Source of the DNA: a virus
Reading direction: 5' to 3' (one strand)
Virus record (IMG/VR): IMGVR_UViG_3300042691_012890
Coordinates: 1 to 64,000 of that record
Length of the DNA: 64,000 nt
Positions 1 through 6,876 of the stretch are shown piece after piece. The position numbers were made by a program, and so were the translations under genes. Every line of letters begins with the position of its first letter. Within the stretch, counting starts at the first letter, position 1. The notes under the pieces were generated by a model, which saw only the letters and a list, made by a program, of their open reading frames with translations, was not told the DNA's origin and ran no database searches.

Positions 1-1
1 A

Positions 2-75
2 TGGTAGGACTGGAGGGTAACGCTCCCTCTTTTACGGATTAAAAGTCCGTTACATCACTTTAATGTTTCAGTCCC
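2..75 (-). tRNA. tRNA-Lys(UUU), unusual T-loop
   Basis: A 7-bp acceptor stem (GGGACTG/CAGTCCT), discriminator A and an encoded CCA bracket the gene. The anticodon arm ACGGA-CTTTTAA-TCCGT gives anticodon TTT. The T stem is GAGGG/CCCTC, but its loop reads AGCGTTA instead of the usual TTCRANN, so the normally invariant T54, T55 and A58 are missing. It is the last of four tRNAs transcribed leftward from the promoter near 700. The fold is otherwise good, so it is either functional with an odd T-loop or a decaying copy. Confidence 0.85.
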
Positions 76-92
76 AAAATCATAACAAAAAT

Positions 93-178
93 TGGTGCGT
101 AGTGATGGATTCGAACCACCGTAGCCCGAAGGCAACAGATTTACAGTCTGTCTGTTTTAACCACTCACACAACTACGC
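93..178 (-). tRNA. tRNA-Tyr(GUA)
   Basis: The acceptor GCGTAGT/ACTACGC is followed by A and encoded CCA. The anticodon arm CAGACTGTAAATCTG carries GTA. The variable region is long, as expected for a class II bacterial tRNA-Tyr, and the T-loop TTCGAAT is canonical. Confidence 0.95.
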
Positions 179-184
179 AAAATC

Positions 185-259
185 TGGTGAACCCAAGGGA
201 ATTCGAATCCCTATTCCATCCGTGAAAGGGATGTGTCCTAACCGTTAGACGATGGGTCC
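185..259 (-). tRNA. tRNA-Glu(UUC)
   Basis: The anticodon arm CATCC-CTTTCAC-GGATG gives TTC. The T arm AGGGATTCGAATTCCCT is canonical and CCA is encoded. The acceptor pairs GGACCCA with TGGGTTC, with one G-T wobble. Confidence 0.95.
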
Positions 260-276
260 GCAAAAAATGCTGGTTA

Positions 277-411
277 CTAATCCAGCGTCACACTATGCTT
301 CGGGGTGACAGTCTCCGCTACTACGAACCTCTGGTAGCAGTCAGGATAACCATATTGAAACACACTAGCCAGAGTCTTAATAAGGAGCCACTCTCTTTTA
401 ATTCTAGGCAT
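277..411 (-). CDS. Possible 44-aa small ORF between tRNA genes
   Basis: A reading frame of 44 codons (begins MPRIKREWLL) fills most of the spacer between tRNA-Glu and tRNA-Thr. The only SD-like sequence, GGAG, lies just two bases before the ATG, which is too close for normal initiation. I recognise no family. It may be chance; otherwise the spacer shows only weak secondary structure. Confidence 0.25.
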   Translation of the reverse strand: MPRIKREWLLIKTLASVFQYGYPDCYQRFVVAETVTPKHSVTLD

Positions 412-442
412 TCTCCAAGCCAGATACTAATGCGCTTCAATA

Positions 443-517
443 TGGTGCCTTCAGAGAGATTTGAACTCCCAACCTACTGATTACAAATCAGTTGCACTAC
501 CGTTGTGCTATGAAGGC
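443..517 (-). tRNA. tRNA-Thr(UGU)
   Basis: The acceptor GCCTTCA/TGAAGGC is followed by A and encoded CCA. The anticodon arm ACTGA-TTTGTAA-TCAGT gives TGT. The T-loop TTCAAAT is canonical. It is the promoter-proximal tRNA of the cluster. Confidence 0.95.
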
Positions 518-696
518 AAAATTACATATATCATCAGGAGTCTTACTATGGGAGTTTTCGCCATCCCGTTCATGTTTCCTGTCCGCCCATTTGCGAGATA
601 TTATAGTGCTCTCGCGCAGTCTCGTTCCGCATCAGCACTGTGAGTCGCTTTTATCGACTACTCAATATTTCTTTCCTTACTCAACTCTATAGAACT
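518..696. other. Leader region of the tRNA transcript
   Basis: This stretch between the promoter and tRNA-Thr holds no convincing gene. Two very short minus-strand frames (about 20 codons each, ATGA-overlapped) are present but have no recognisable content. It probably forms the 5' leader of the polycistronic tRNA precursor. Confidence 0.4.
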
Positions 697-758
697 ATTA
701 TGCCCTACAAGCGTCGAAAAGTAAAGACTAAAAAACCTAATAGAATCAATAACTTACG
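697..758 (-). promoter_or_regulatory. Early-type promoter P1 with upstream box, drives the tRNA cluster
   Basis: On the minus strand the -35 is TTTACT (720-725), the spacer is exactly 17 nt and the -10 is CATAAT (697-702). Upstream lies the box CGTAAGTTATTGATTC..TTAG (737-758). Four more copies of this arrangement occur at 5371, 9489, 9751 and 10078. After CATAAT comes AGTTCTATA: where the other copies have ATG this one has ATA, which fits a promoter serving RNA genes. Confidence 0.8.
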
Positions 759-1060
759 TTCTTACACTAAAAAGGTCGCTGTTTTCGGTGCGGAGGGAAA
801 ATACTAAGGGCACCTTGGGATGCTTCATCCTACCAAAAGAATGTTTGGGCGTCGCGAATCACGCTTGGAAATTTGTTACAGTAAATATTATATAGTACAA
901 TTCCAAAAAAATCAAGGATGTTCTCTGAAGAATTTTATCAACATCCAAATTTGCCAGAACACCAAGAACGTGCACATCCAACCAACAATTGTTCCGCGAT
1001 TGTACACGGCACCAAAAATAGAAATGCCAAGAAACAAAAGATCAAGCAATGGAAGAATGA
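759..1060. other. Gene-poor interval
   Basis: About 300 nt lie between promoter P1 and the stop of the first small protein gene. A plus-strand frame of 72 codons starts at 918 (MFSEEFYQHP) but its SD touches the ATG and its 3' third lies antisense to a well-supported minus-strand gene. I see no terminator and no recognisable RNA. Confidence 0.4.
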
Positions 1061-1255
1061 TCATGCATACTCCGCAATTCTATCAAGACGCTTCATCGGG
1101 AAAGCACACTTGCCTTCCTTGCGCATCTTACTCTGATATTCTACCGTACAATCGAAGCAAATGTCAAGTGTCTTGCTGTTCTTGACTTCTTGCAATTCTT
1201 GCTGATAGATCTTCCACTGAAAGTCAGTGAAGCATTGTGGCTTAGAATGGTGCAT
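1061..1255 (-). CDS. Hypothetical protein, 64 aa, Cys-containing
   Basis: Function is not recognised. The ATG is preceded by GAGG with a 7-nt spacer, and the start overlaps the 3' end of the upstream gene by 14 nt, which supports a real, translationally coupled gene. A CFDC motif plus a later Cys (KEGKC) could bind metal, but there is no clear zinc-finger pattern. It is the most downstream member of the small early operon at 1-5.3 kb. Confidence 0.7.
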   Translation of the reverse strand: MHHSKPQCFTDFQWKIYQQELQEVKNSKTLDICFDCTVEYQSKMRKEGKCAFPMKRLDRIAEYA

Positions 1256-1442
1256 TGCTCTTCCTCATATATGAATCTCTCTTATTAAACAACACTTTCA
1301 ACTCTTCGAAGAGCGCACGATCATTTGCGTAAAGATCGTTTGTAAATTGCTCAGCGAAATTGTTATGCTTGATTCGCTGCAAAGCATTAAGAAGAATAAC
1401 AAGATCATGTTCGTATGCCTCCAATTCATCATCTGATAACAT
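1242..1442 (-). CDS. Hypothetical protein, 66 aa
   Basis: A small charged, probably helical protein (MLSDDELEAYEHDL...). An SD AGAGGA lies 9-10 nt upstream of the ATG. No domain is recognised. It overlaps its downstream neighbour, as is typical of packed early phage genes. Confidence 0.7.
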   Translation of the reverse strand: MLSDDELEAYEHDLVILLNALQRIKHNNFAEQFTNDLYANDRALFEELKVLFNKRDSYMRKSNAPF

Positions 1443-1454
1443 AATTCGATCCTC

Positions 1455-1766
1455 TTACTTTATTTCTGGTTGATCCCAAAACCCTTTCTTATAGGGCGTT
1501 GGTGCATTTAGCATCACAAAACTTTCTGGATTTACGCTGCGCAATCTGATTGCTCTTACACATTGTTCAATTGTGAATTTACCACTATCAGGGTATGCCA
1601 GTGTTAGAGACTCTAGCAACTGAGCGCAAGCCTCTCTTTCTCGCTCGGCAGCAAGGGCAGCGAATCGTTGAAAAATATCAACAAACCCATCATAGGTTTG
1701 CGGGGTCAGATCGCTTTTCTTCGCTCCAACTTCTTGCATCCATCCGATAATGTCGTCGCGGGTCAT
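1455..1766 (-). CDS. Phage protein, 'MTRDDII' family, copy 1
   Basis: This 103-aa protein opens with MTRDDIIGWMQEVGA, then FVDIFQRFAALAAEREREAC and a C-terminal half with AIRLRS. The layout 'TR-D-II-hydrophobic-(E/Q)xG ... RFAAL-AAEREACA' recurs in many tailed phages of proteobacteria; its function is unknown. The next gene is a paralogue with the same opening and the same RFAALA block, and the two overlap by a few bases, suggesting tandem duplication. Probably an early accessory protein. Confidence 0.75.
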   Translation of the reverse strand: MTRDDIIGWMQEVGAKKSDLTPQTYDGFVDIFQRFAALAAEREREACAQLLESLTLAYPDSGKFTIEQCVRAIRLRSVNPESFVMLNAPTPYKKGFWDQPEIK

Positions 1767-2017
1767 TGCTCCTCTCTCCGCAGTGCAACTTCCACTTCAT
1801 GTTCATCTGGATATCGCCTAATGGTGCCATCGCAGAAGTATTCAAGTTTGTTTAGCACTTCCCGTAGCCGCTCAATCTCTTTGTTTTTCTCAGCCGTAGC
1901 GAGGGCGGCGAAGCGTTCAAGTGCTTCGATTTGCCCGTCAGGGGCAGGCAGCAGGATGCTGTTTCCCGTGCAGATGCCCGCCTCCCTCGCCATGCGGATA
2001 ATGTCGTCGCGGATCAT
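1763..2017 (-). CDS. Phage protein, 'MTRDDII' family, copy 2
   Basis: The ATG at 2017 ([14 protein letters not shown]) is preferred over a GTG one codon upstream. The 84-aa protein shares the N-terminus and the ERFAALATAEKNKE block with its downstream neighbour. Its start overlaps the stop of the Ala-rich protein gene (ATGTGATG), indicating coupled translation. Function is unknown. Confidence 0.75.
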   Translation of the reverse strand: MIRDDIIRMAREAGICTGNSILLPAPDGQIEALERFAALATAEKNKEIERLREVLNKLEYFCDGTIRRYPDEHEVEVALRREEQ

Positions 2018-2436
2018 CACATTTGCTCTTGTCGAATCTCGTCCAAAATCTTTTGTTGTTCAACACGTTCAACATCCCTCGCCGCAGCCCCCGCAGCCCG
2101 CGCCGCATCCGCTGGGCGAGCCGTAGCCCACGCCGCATACCACGCCGCATCCCGCGCTGAAGATGCCGCCGCCCCAGCCGCATCCAACGCCGCAGCCCTC
2201 ACCGCAGTCCGCGCCGCATCCCACGCCGCATTCGCCGCAGCCCACGCCGCATTCGCCGCATCCCATGCCACTTTCAATTCCTCATCCGTCGCCTGTCCGT
2301 TCGCGTGACGCTCGGCAACATCAAGTGCCGCAACGCTCCTCGGGTCAGTCATCAGATGCTGTACTCGTCTTGCACACCGCACAGCAAAAATTCTCAGTTG
2401 CTTGTCTGATAATCCTTCAAGATTTAGGTCATTCAT
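2017..2436 (-). CDS. Ala-rich heptad-repeat protein, copy 1
   Basis: The first ~60 residues form a conserved domain ([40 protein letters not shown]). Residues ~60-115 are a low-complexity stretch of AAW/AAN/AAR units with 7-residue periodicity ([21 protein letters not shown]), predicted as a long Ala-rich helix or coiled coil. The tail is [12 protein letters not shown] paralogue at 8033 has near-identical ends but a shorter, different repeat, so the repeat has expanded or contracted. An SD AGGAG sits 7 nt before the ATG. Function is unknown; the underlying DNA is much more GC-rich than its surroundings. Confidence 0.8.
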   Translation of the reverse strand: MNDLNLEGLSDKQLRIFAVRCARRVQHLMTDPRSVAALDVAERHANGQATDEELKVAWDAANAAWAAANAAWDAARTAVRAAALDAAGAAASSARDAAWYAAWATARPADAARAAGAAARDVERVEQQKILDEIRQEQM

Positions 2437-2449
2437 CACTCAACTCCTG

Positions 2450-2842
2450 CTAACTAAACTCTCTTGAGCAGAACGAATAACCTTCTGGGTCATCCCAATC
2501 CCACTCTGGATTGAACCAGCCTTCCTTACGACCTTCTTCGTTGTGAACCTTCACCTTGCGACCTTGTGGATGATACTCATTCACAAACACATAACCTGGT
2601 CTGCCATAAATTTCTATCAATTCAACAAACTTATCAAATGAAATCTGTTCGCCATATTCATCGTAGATAATTTTGTCAACAAGATACTCTTTCCACTTTT
2701 GCCAAGTGGTCAGACCATCATACTTGTAACCTTGGAATGAGAATGCCCAACCATAGGACTTCTTGCCAATGTGATACTTTTCATCGTATCGCTTACAGCA
2801 TTCGCAAACATTCTCAACAACATAATAATTAGTGCCCATCAC
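2450..2842 (-). CDS. Conserved phage protein with N-terminal Cys cluster (MGTNYY type)
   Basis: A protein of about 130 aa beginning (M)MGTNYYVVENVCECCKRYDEKYHIGKKS. The MGTNYY opening followed by CxCC...HIGK-S-GW-F is a pattern seen in hypothetical proteins of many phages and probably binds zinc. The centre and C-terminus are aromatic-rich. No enzymatic motif is seen. The SD is GGAGTTGAGTG, a cassette used repeatedly in this operon. Confidence 0.8.
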   Translation of the reverse strand: MMGTNYYVVENVCECCKRYDEKYHIGKKSYGWAFSFQGYKYDGLTTWQKWKEYLVDKIIYDEYGEQISFDKFVELIEIYGRPGYVFVNEYHPQGRKVKVHNEEGRKEGWFNPEWDWDDPEGYSFCSREFS

Positions 2843-3015
2843 TCAACTCCGAAATACTTGTTCAGGTGATCAAAGGCATCTTCATATCCATTGATAAACA
2901 ATTCCTGCATAATATCTTCCACAATCAACTCGGCGAACTTTTCATAATCAAATGAATTGTTGTATGGTCTGTCGCCAACGCATTGTTCAGCAAGTTCTTT
3001 AATTCGTTCGTTCAT
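2839..3015 (-). CDS. Hypothetical protein, 58 aa (MNERIKELAEQ)
   Basis: I place the start at 3015 because a GGAG lies 9 nt upstream; a frame extension to 3030 would add MECCL without a better SD. The sequence MNERIKELAEQC..FDYEKFAELIVEDI resembles small conserved proteins of T4-like aquatic phages. Its last codons (GVE-stop) contain the SD of the next gene. Function is unknown. Confidence 0.75.
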   Translation of the reverse strand: MNERIKELAEQCVGDRPYNNSFDYEKFAELIVEDIMQELFINGYEDAFDHLNKYFGVE

Positions 3016-3320
3016 CAAGCAACACTCCAATCATAATCATCTTGAGTTTTCACACTCTCAAAACCATCATACTCATCGATGCGATAGATTGTACCCTTTG
3101 GTAGTTCTTTGATTCTTAACTTCGCATAGGGACCATTTGCATCTTCGCCAAGTTCCTCGACGACCTGAACAAGAATCGGGTCAGTACGGTCAATTCCTCT
3201 ATCGTACCAATTTTTGGGGCAAGGTTCGCCCTTGAGTTCCCAGTATCGGCTGATTGCCTTCTCAGACAAACCGAAACCACCATAGCAAGCACTGTATACG
3301 ATTTTAGTCATTTCAGACAT
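3015..3320 (-). CDS. Conserved phage protein (MTKIVYSACYGGFGLS)
   Basis: I prefer the start MSEMTKIVY at 3320, with AGGA 8 nt upstream. The IVYSACYGGFGLSEKA block near the N-terminus, followed by a charged region (ILVQVVEELGEDANG) and IYRIDEYDG, is familiar from hypothetical proteins of large phages. I know of no assigned function. About 101 aa. Confidence 0.8.
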   Translation of the reverse strand: MSEMTKIVYSACYGGFGLSEKAISRYWELKGEPCPKNWYDRGIDRTDPILVQVVEELGEDANGPYAKLRIKELPKGTIYRIDEYDGFESVKTQDDYDWSVA

Positions 3321-3321
3321 T

Positions 3322-3363
3322 TCAATATTCCTCATCAATCCAGCGTTTAGTTTGTTCGTTCAT
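3322..3363 (-). CDS. Possible 13-codon mini-ORF (MNEQTKRWIDEEY)
   Basis: It has a textbook SD (GGAG, 7 nt upstream) formed by the last codons of the preceding gene, and its stop lies two bases before the next ATG. It may be a remnant of a larger gene or a coupling peptide that carries ribosomes to the next start. Confidence 0.3.
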   Translation of the reverse strand: MNEQTKRWIDEEY

Positions 3364-3734
3364 CACTCAACTCCATATTGCCGCTGAGCATGGTAAACCC
3401 ACGCAGCAGCGTCTGCCGACTCTGAATCCCATTCTGCATCAGCATTATACCGACTCAACACTTGCTCAGTTGTTAAAATATCATCCAAGTATGTGCGACC
3501 GAACTGAGCAAAACGATCTTGTACATCTTCACATGCAAAATCAGAATCCCAAGAAAACTCTGATTGAAACGCATCGCAGTGGTCGCAAGAACCATATGAT
3601 CCCTGCACCCAGCCACGTTGCCCTTGGTACTCGACCAAAGCAACCCATGATCCTTGCCAATCACCAAACTCCTGGAACGCGATCACTCGCGCACCAGCAG
3701 CAACTAATGATTGTTGATAATCATTCACACTCAT
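3363..3734 (-). CDS. Hypothetical protein with CDHCDAF motif, 123 aa
   Basis: The sequence GSYGSCDHCDAFQSEF near residues 47-62 is a CxxC-type motif seen in some phage hypothetical proteins. The rest is acidic and aromatic. The end GVE-stop supplies the SD of the next frame. Its start overlaps the stop of the SWIM protein gene. No enzymatic function is apparent. Confidence 0.75.
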   Translation of the reverse strand: MSVNDYQQSLVAAGARVIAFQEFGDWQGSWVALVEYQGQRGWVQGSYGSCDHCDAFQSEFSWDSDFACEDVQDRFAQFGRTYLDDILTTEQVLSRYNADAEWDSESADAAAWVYHAQRQYGVE

Positions 3735-4138
3735 TACTTTTTACTCACAGCACCCACATGCTTACAGTCTTTGCGGAACTCAAAACCCTTACACGTGCAA
3801 GAGAACTTTCCATTGACACGTTCAACAATGTAGAACCCATCACCCTTGCCGCTCTTGACCTTCCAGGCTTTCTTGTCAGTCGCAACTTGCGTTGCTGATC
3901 CAGTAACATACTCGATCTTTACAACGTGCAAAGATTTTGCGTTGTACTCGCTGACAGGATGATCAGGATCACCAGTCTTGACAGCGAACATGAACGGATC
4001 GCGGAAGATTGACTCAACGACAACACCCTCGCGAGTGTATGTGACATAATTGTCATACTCATTGCGATACGCATACGTGTTCGGGTACATCGTAGTCACT
4101 CGAACACGCGAACCAACTTTGGGAACTGCAACTGCCAT
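3734..4138 (-). CDS. SWIM-type zinc finger protein, 134 aa
   Basis: The C-terminus reads FSCTCKGFEFRKDCKHVGAV, fitting the SWIM consensus CxC..(n)..CxH (roughly residues 112-127). The N-terminal part (VGSRVRVTTMYPN...) is beta-rich. SWIM domains bind zinc and mediate DNA or protein contacts; in a phage this suggests an early DNA-associated or host-interaction role, but the partner is unknown. Confidence 0.8.
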   Translation of the reverse strand: MAVAVPKVGSRVRVTTMYPNTYAYRNEYDNYVTYTREGVVVESIFRDPFMFAVKTGDPDHPVSEYNAKSLHVVKIEYVTGSATQVATDKKAWKVKSGKGDGFYIVERVNGKFSCTCKGFEFRKDCKHVGAVSKK

Positions 4139-4139
4139 A

Positions 4140-4286
4140 TTATTTGCTCACCAATTTTACGCAATACCAAAAAGAATTCGTTTGACGGCATTCACCCCAA
4201 ACTTCAACGTTCAACCAAATCGTTCCTACAACAACCAGAACGATAAACGTCAAAGCAGCGAAACCAGCAACATCTTGCTTACTCAT
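4140..4286 (-). CDS. Small membrane protein, 48 aa
   Basis: The frame MSKQDVAGFAALTF... contains one strong transmembrane helix (about residues 8-24, FAALTFIVLVVVGTIWL) and two Cys residues in the C-terminal tail. It fits exactly between its neighbours, overlapping the next start, which supports a real gene. Function is unknown. Confidence 0.65.
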   Translation of the reverse strand: MSKQDVAGFAALTFIVLVVVGTIWLNVEVWGECRQTNSFWYCVKLVSK

Positions 4287-4465
4287 TATTCCTCAAACTC
4301 CCCTTCGATTACAGACTTTGCTTCATCAACCAATTCTTGCAAGTCTTCGCTATAGTCGATGTGCTTGCCTTGCTCAACAGCAACAACAAGGCGCATCAAT
4401 ACATCTTCAAGATTCTTGACACGAACGTCCAACGTCTTGATGAGTTCCACGTGAAGATTTACCAT
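4286..4465 (-). CDS. Small acidic helical protein, 59 aa
   Basis: It begins MVNLHVELIKTLDVRVKNLE and is amphipathic throughout, consistent with a short coiled coil. Stop and start codons overlap those of both neighbours. No homologous family is recognised. Confidence 0.65.
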   Translation of the reverse strand: MVNLHVELIKTLDVRVKNLEDVLMRLVVAVEQGKHIDYSEDLQELVDEAKSVIEGEFEE

Positions 4466-4677
4466 TATGCAGCACTCCGAACACGAGTAACATTTTCATG
4501 ATTCAAAAGCAAACGATCACGCACTTGACTATAAATTTCAATTGACTGATCAAGAACGACAGTATGCTGAACGCCACCACCATACTTTACACGACTCGAT
4601 TCAACGCGACCAGAAACAGGGAATTCACCCATGTACATGCCAGTCACATGCAAACCTTCGAGATTCCAATTATTCAT
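4465..4677 (-). CDS. Conserved small phage protein (MNNWNLEGLHVTG), 70 aa
   Basis: The start at 4677 overlaps the upstream stop. The pattern WN(L)xGLxVTGxYxGEFPVSGxVxSSRVKYGGxxxHTVxLD is shared with small beta-rich proteins of cyanophages and other T4-like aquatic phages. Function is unknown. Confidence 0.8.
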   Translation of the reverse strand: MNNWNLEGLHVTGMYMGEFPVSGRVESSRVKYGGGVQHTVVLDQSIEIYSQVRDRLLLNHENVTRVRSAA

Positions 4678-4991
4678 TAAGCACCCGTCCATGATATATT
4701 TTTGTAAGAATTAGTATCCAGAACATTCCCGCGAGCAAAATTCTTCGCGGGCTGCGCCCAAGAAGCAGCCTTCAGAATGTCACCATACTTCCACTGGTCA
4801 TGTTCCTTGATGCAGATAAAAGAATGCACCGAAGGAGAATTCCAAGAAGTTTTGACAACCTTTAGAAACTTGCGACCCTTCACATAACTGATAGAGTATC
4901 CGCCAGTAGAGCCAGTGGAATTGTAATTCGCTGCGAGATGATCCGCGTACTTGTAAAGAGCCATGTCAAAATCATAATTTTCAAATAACAT
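4677..4991 (-). CDS. Hypothetical protein, 104 aa
   Basis: I chose MLFENYDFDMALYKY at 4991, since the frame upstream of it overlaps the preceding gene. GGGG lies 6 nt before this ATG. The middle (TGGYSISYVKGRKFLKVV..SVHSFI) is beta-strand-like. It looks like a conserved early protein of T4-like phages with unknown role. Confidence 0.7.
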   Translation of the reverse strand: MLFENYDFDMALYKYADHLAANYNSTGSTGGYSISYVKGRKFLKVVKTSWNSPSVHSFICIKEHDQWKYGDILKAASWAQPAKNFARGNVLDTNSYKNISWTGA

Positions 4992-4992
4992 A

Positions 4993-5364
4993 TCAACCCC
5001 AATTTTTGCCACTGAGATAACCATACGGGACACCGAGGCAATGCTCGAGATACTCGACATCACCACGAGTTTCGTGCGCGTCATGCATCATGCGAATGCA
5101 ATCTTCGCGAGTTGAATCAACGACGATCTTCATCGTCTGTTTCACCCAACCCTCAAACTCAGCAATCGCCATATTGTGGTAACGTGCTTCCTCGAGAATC
5201 GAATCGCGAACGGCATCAATAAGTTGTTCCCAGAGATCTTGCTTGCCATCGTTGTCAAGCAAATCCCACTCGCGGAAGAAATCTCCGCTGGGACGGAACC
5301 CGTAGGCGTCCTTGTGAAGGTCGGAAAGGATGTTTTCGTCGAAGGTGTAAGTTTCGTATTTCAT
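4993..5364 (-). CDS. Conserved phage protein (DLHKDAYGFRPS), 123 aa
   Basis: The N-terminal segment ILSDLHKDAYGFRPSGDFFREW is a hallmark of a hypothetical protein family found in many unrelated phages. The remainder is helical. It is the first gene of a transcript from promoter P2; the ATG begins six bases after the -10 hexamer, so its mRNA should have no leader and no SD. Function is unknown. Confidence 0.85.
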   Translation of the reverse strand: MKYETYTFDENILSDLHKDAYGFRPSGDFFREWDLLDNDGKQDLWEQLIDAVRDSILEEARYHNMAIAEFEGWVKQTMKIVVDSTREDCIRMMHDAHETRGDVEYLEHCLGVPYGYLSGKNWG

Positions 5365-5370
5365 AGATAT

Positions 5371-5432
5371 ATTATGCGCTTTTTCGTCGAAAAAGTAAAC
5401 GATAAAAACCTTAATAGAATCAATGACTTACG
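5371..5432 (-). promoter_or_regulatory. Early-type promoter P2 with upstream box
   Basis: -35 TTTACT (5394-5399), 17-nt spacer, -10 CATAAT (5371-5376), upstream box CGTAAGTCATTGATTC..TTAA (5411-5432). Six bases separate the -10 from the ATG at 5364, so the predicted start site coincides with the initiation codon. Confidence 0.8.
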
Positions 5433-5488
5433 AGTGCCCCCAGAACGTCCTATAAACCCATTGCAGCGGGTCGGTTTTGGGGTATACC

Positions 5489-6142
5489 TTACCCTACCCT
5501 GAGGGTGGATGGGGCTGCAATGGGGTCTGGGAAAAGGACTTCATTCATGAATAGATTTGCCCGCTCCAAGCCGATCATGCGTTCTAATATCTGCATGGTC
5601 TTCTGGTTGTTACGCTGTTGTTGGCAATAGTAGAGTTGGCGTTCTACAACTTGTTCTTGCGCTACTTTATTTTGTTGTATTCGATTTAAATATTCAGACA
5701 GCATGGAAACTCCATACTTCAGCAATTCTTCTAGATGCGCTGAGTCACGTAATGGAATTGCTACGAATTCATCAGAGAAACAAGTTCCCCATTCTGGAAT
5801 TGCTTTATTCGGTGGAACATCAAAAGGAATCCAACTTCTCCACCTATTCCAAGTTTCAACTGAAGGTGACATATCAATATATCCACCTGCTGGTTTCTTG
5901 GCACCCGTTACAACATCAAATCCATAGATCGGCGATGGATCATCTAAGTGTGGGAATACTGTAACGTGAAGAACGGATATCGCTGGACTTACAAATTCTT
6001 CAACGTGTGCTCTTCGAAATTTATTTGATCGCCAGATCTGATTTTTCCAAGGGAATTCTGGAAACTGTACAGGCTCTGAATCTTTCGCTAAAATTTCAGA
6101 AAACTGTTTTGCATAATTTTCTACTATGTCAAAACAATTCAT
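5489..6142 (-). CDS. Ferredoxin-dependent bilin reductase (PcyA/PcyX/PebS family)
   Basis: These enzymes reduce biliverdin with electrons from ferredoxin. The 217-aa length fits the family. Visible signatures are WRSNKFRRAHVEEF (residues 37-50), VLHVTVFP (57-64), IYGFDVVTGAKKPAGGYIDMSP (72-93), EWGTCFS (117-123) and the C-terminal YYCQQQRNN.KT.QILERMIG...FMNEVLF (171-204). By comparison with PcyA, E48, H59 and D90 match the catalytic Glu/His/Asp. The YCQQQ...NEVLF tail resembles PcyA and phage PcyX more than PebS. No heme oxygenase or photosynthesis gene is in the window, so the substrate supply and product are unknown. The upstream gene ends four bases before the ATG; the SD is weak. Confidence 0.88.
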   Translation of the reverse strand: MNCFDIVENYAKQFSEILAKDSEPVQFPEFPWKNQIWRSNKFRRAHVEEFVSPAISVLHVTVFPHLDDPSPIYGFDVVTGAKKPAGGYIDMSPSVETWNRWRSWIPFDVPPNKAIPEWGTCFSDEFVAIPLRDSAHLEELLKYGVSMLSEYLNRIQQNKVAQEQVVERQLYYCQQQRNNQKTMQILERMIGLERANLFMNEVLFPDPIAAPSTLRVG

Positions 6143-6145
6143 ATA

Positions 6146-6331
6146 TTACCGTTGATCGTACTCTGGGTCTTGGAACCAATCTTCTTCGTCTGTTAACGAA
6201 TCATCTTCAACGTAATCTGAGTTTGGATTAAACTTCCAGCGCGACTCATTCTTCAAACGACGCTGCTTCAATCCTTCGCTGTTCCGACTGTAATCTTTTT
6301 CGCGGAACTCATTCTTCTTCTTGCTAGACAT
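6146..6331 (-). CDS. Small charged protein, 61 aa
   Basis: A basic N-terminal half (MSSKKKNEFREKDYSRN...RRLKNESRW) is followed by an acidic tail (EDDSLTDEEDWFQDPEY). It is probably disordered. It lies between the zincin and the bilin reductase in one transcription unit. No family is recognised. Confidence 0.65.
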   Translation of the reverse strand: MSSKKKNEFREKDYSRNSEGLKQRRLKNESRWKFNPNSDYVEDDSLTDEEDWFQDPEYDQR

Positions 6332-6333
6332 AA

Positions 6334-6867
6334 TTATTTACTCAAACGCTCCTCTTTAAGTTTATTACAAAAGATCTTGTACATTCCGTACTCTCTGCCA
6401 TATGCTTCAACTTCCCAAGGACTGTCGAAATACTTTTCTTCATCCATGTAATGCGAAGCATCAAAGATCAAACCCTTATATCTTACATCACCATTCTTAT
6501 AATCAAAAATCTCATTGCACAAATATTGCTTGACGTGAACCAATTCGTGACCAAGATCAATCATCACATTCTTGAGTCTTGTGATCGGCTTCTTACCATT
6601 CTTATTCAGACGTTTGTGATCTAGAACAACAGTGAAGAGTTTTCTGCCTTCGGCATCAGTTCCATCATAAGTGCACCAGGCTTTGTATTTCTTCAGATCA
6701 AGAAGATCAGCAGCATCTTTGATTTCTTGCTCGCCAAGAATCTTGATCGAAACACGAGACTTGTTTTGCACTCCACGACGCACCAAGCGATCCATTACAA
6801 ACCTAGAATATTTGCGCACCATAGCAAGATCTTTAGCGTTCAAATAATTGCTAGTGACTGTGATCAT
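6334..6867 (-). CDS. Putative zinc metallopeptidase (HExxH zincin)
   Basis: Residues 105-112 read LGHELVHV, an HExxH motif with H107, E108 and H111, inside a predicted helix. A downstream Glu (E152 or E154, SPWEVEAYGRE) could be the third ligand, as in gluzincin or SprT-like proteins. At 177 aa it is close to small phage SprT/WLM-type proteins. No signal peptide is present, so it should act in the cytoplasm. Substrate unknown. A second unrelated HExxH protein lies at 48283. Confidence 0.7.
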   Translation of the reverse strand: MITVTSNYLNAKDLAMVRKYSRFVMDRLVRRGVQNKSRVSIKILGEQEIKDAADLLDLKKYKAWCTYDGTDAEGRKLFTVVLDHKRLNKNGKKPITRLKNVMIDLGHELVHVKQYLCNEIFDYKNGDVRYKGLIFDASHYMDEEKYFDSPWEVEAYGREYGMYKIFCNKLKEERLSK

Positions 6868-6876
6868 TTGATTACT

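Noticed and set aside
700-807. Plus-strand 35-codon basic ORF (MPYKRRKVKTKKP...)
   Set aside because: Its first half coincides with the promoter and box that recur at four other sites, so the conservation is better explained by promoter P1 on the minus strand.
918-1136. Plus-strand ORF of 72 codons (MFSEEFYQHP...)
   Set aside because: The SD abuts the ATG, its 3' third is antisense to a gene with good SD and coupling, and no other gene reads rightward.
2069-2266. Gly/Cys-rich and Pro/His-rich frames over the Ala-rich repeat
   Set aside because: They are alternate readings of the GC-rich tandem repeat of the Ala-rich protein gene.
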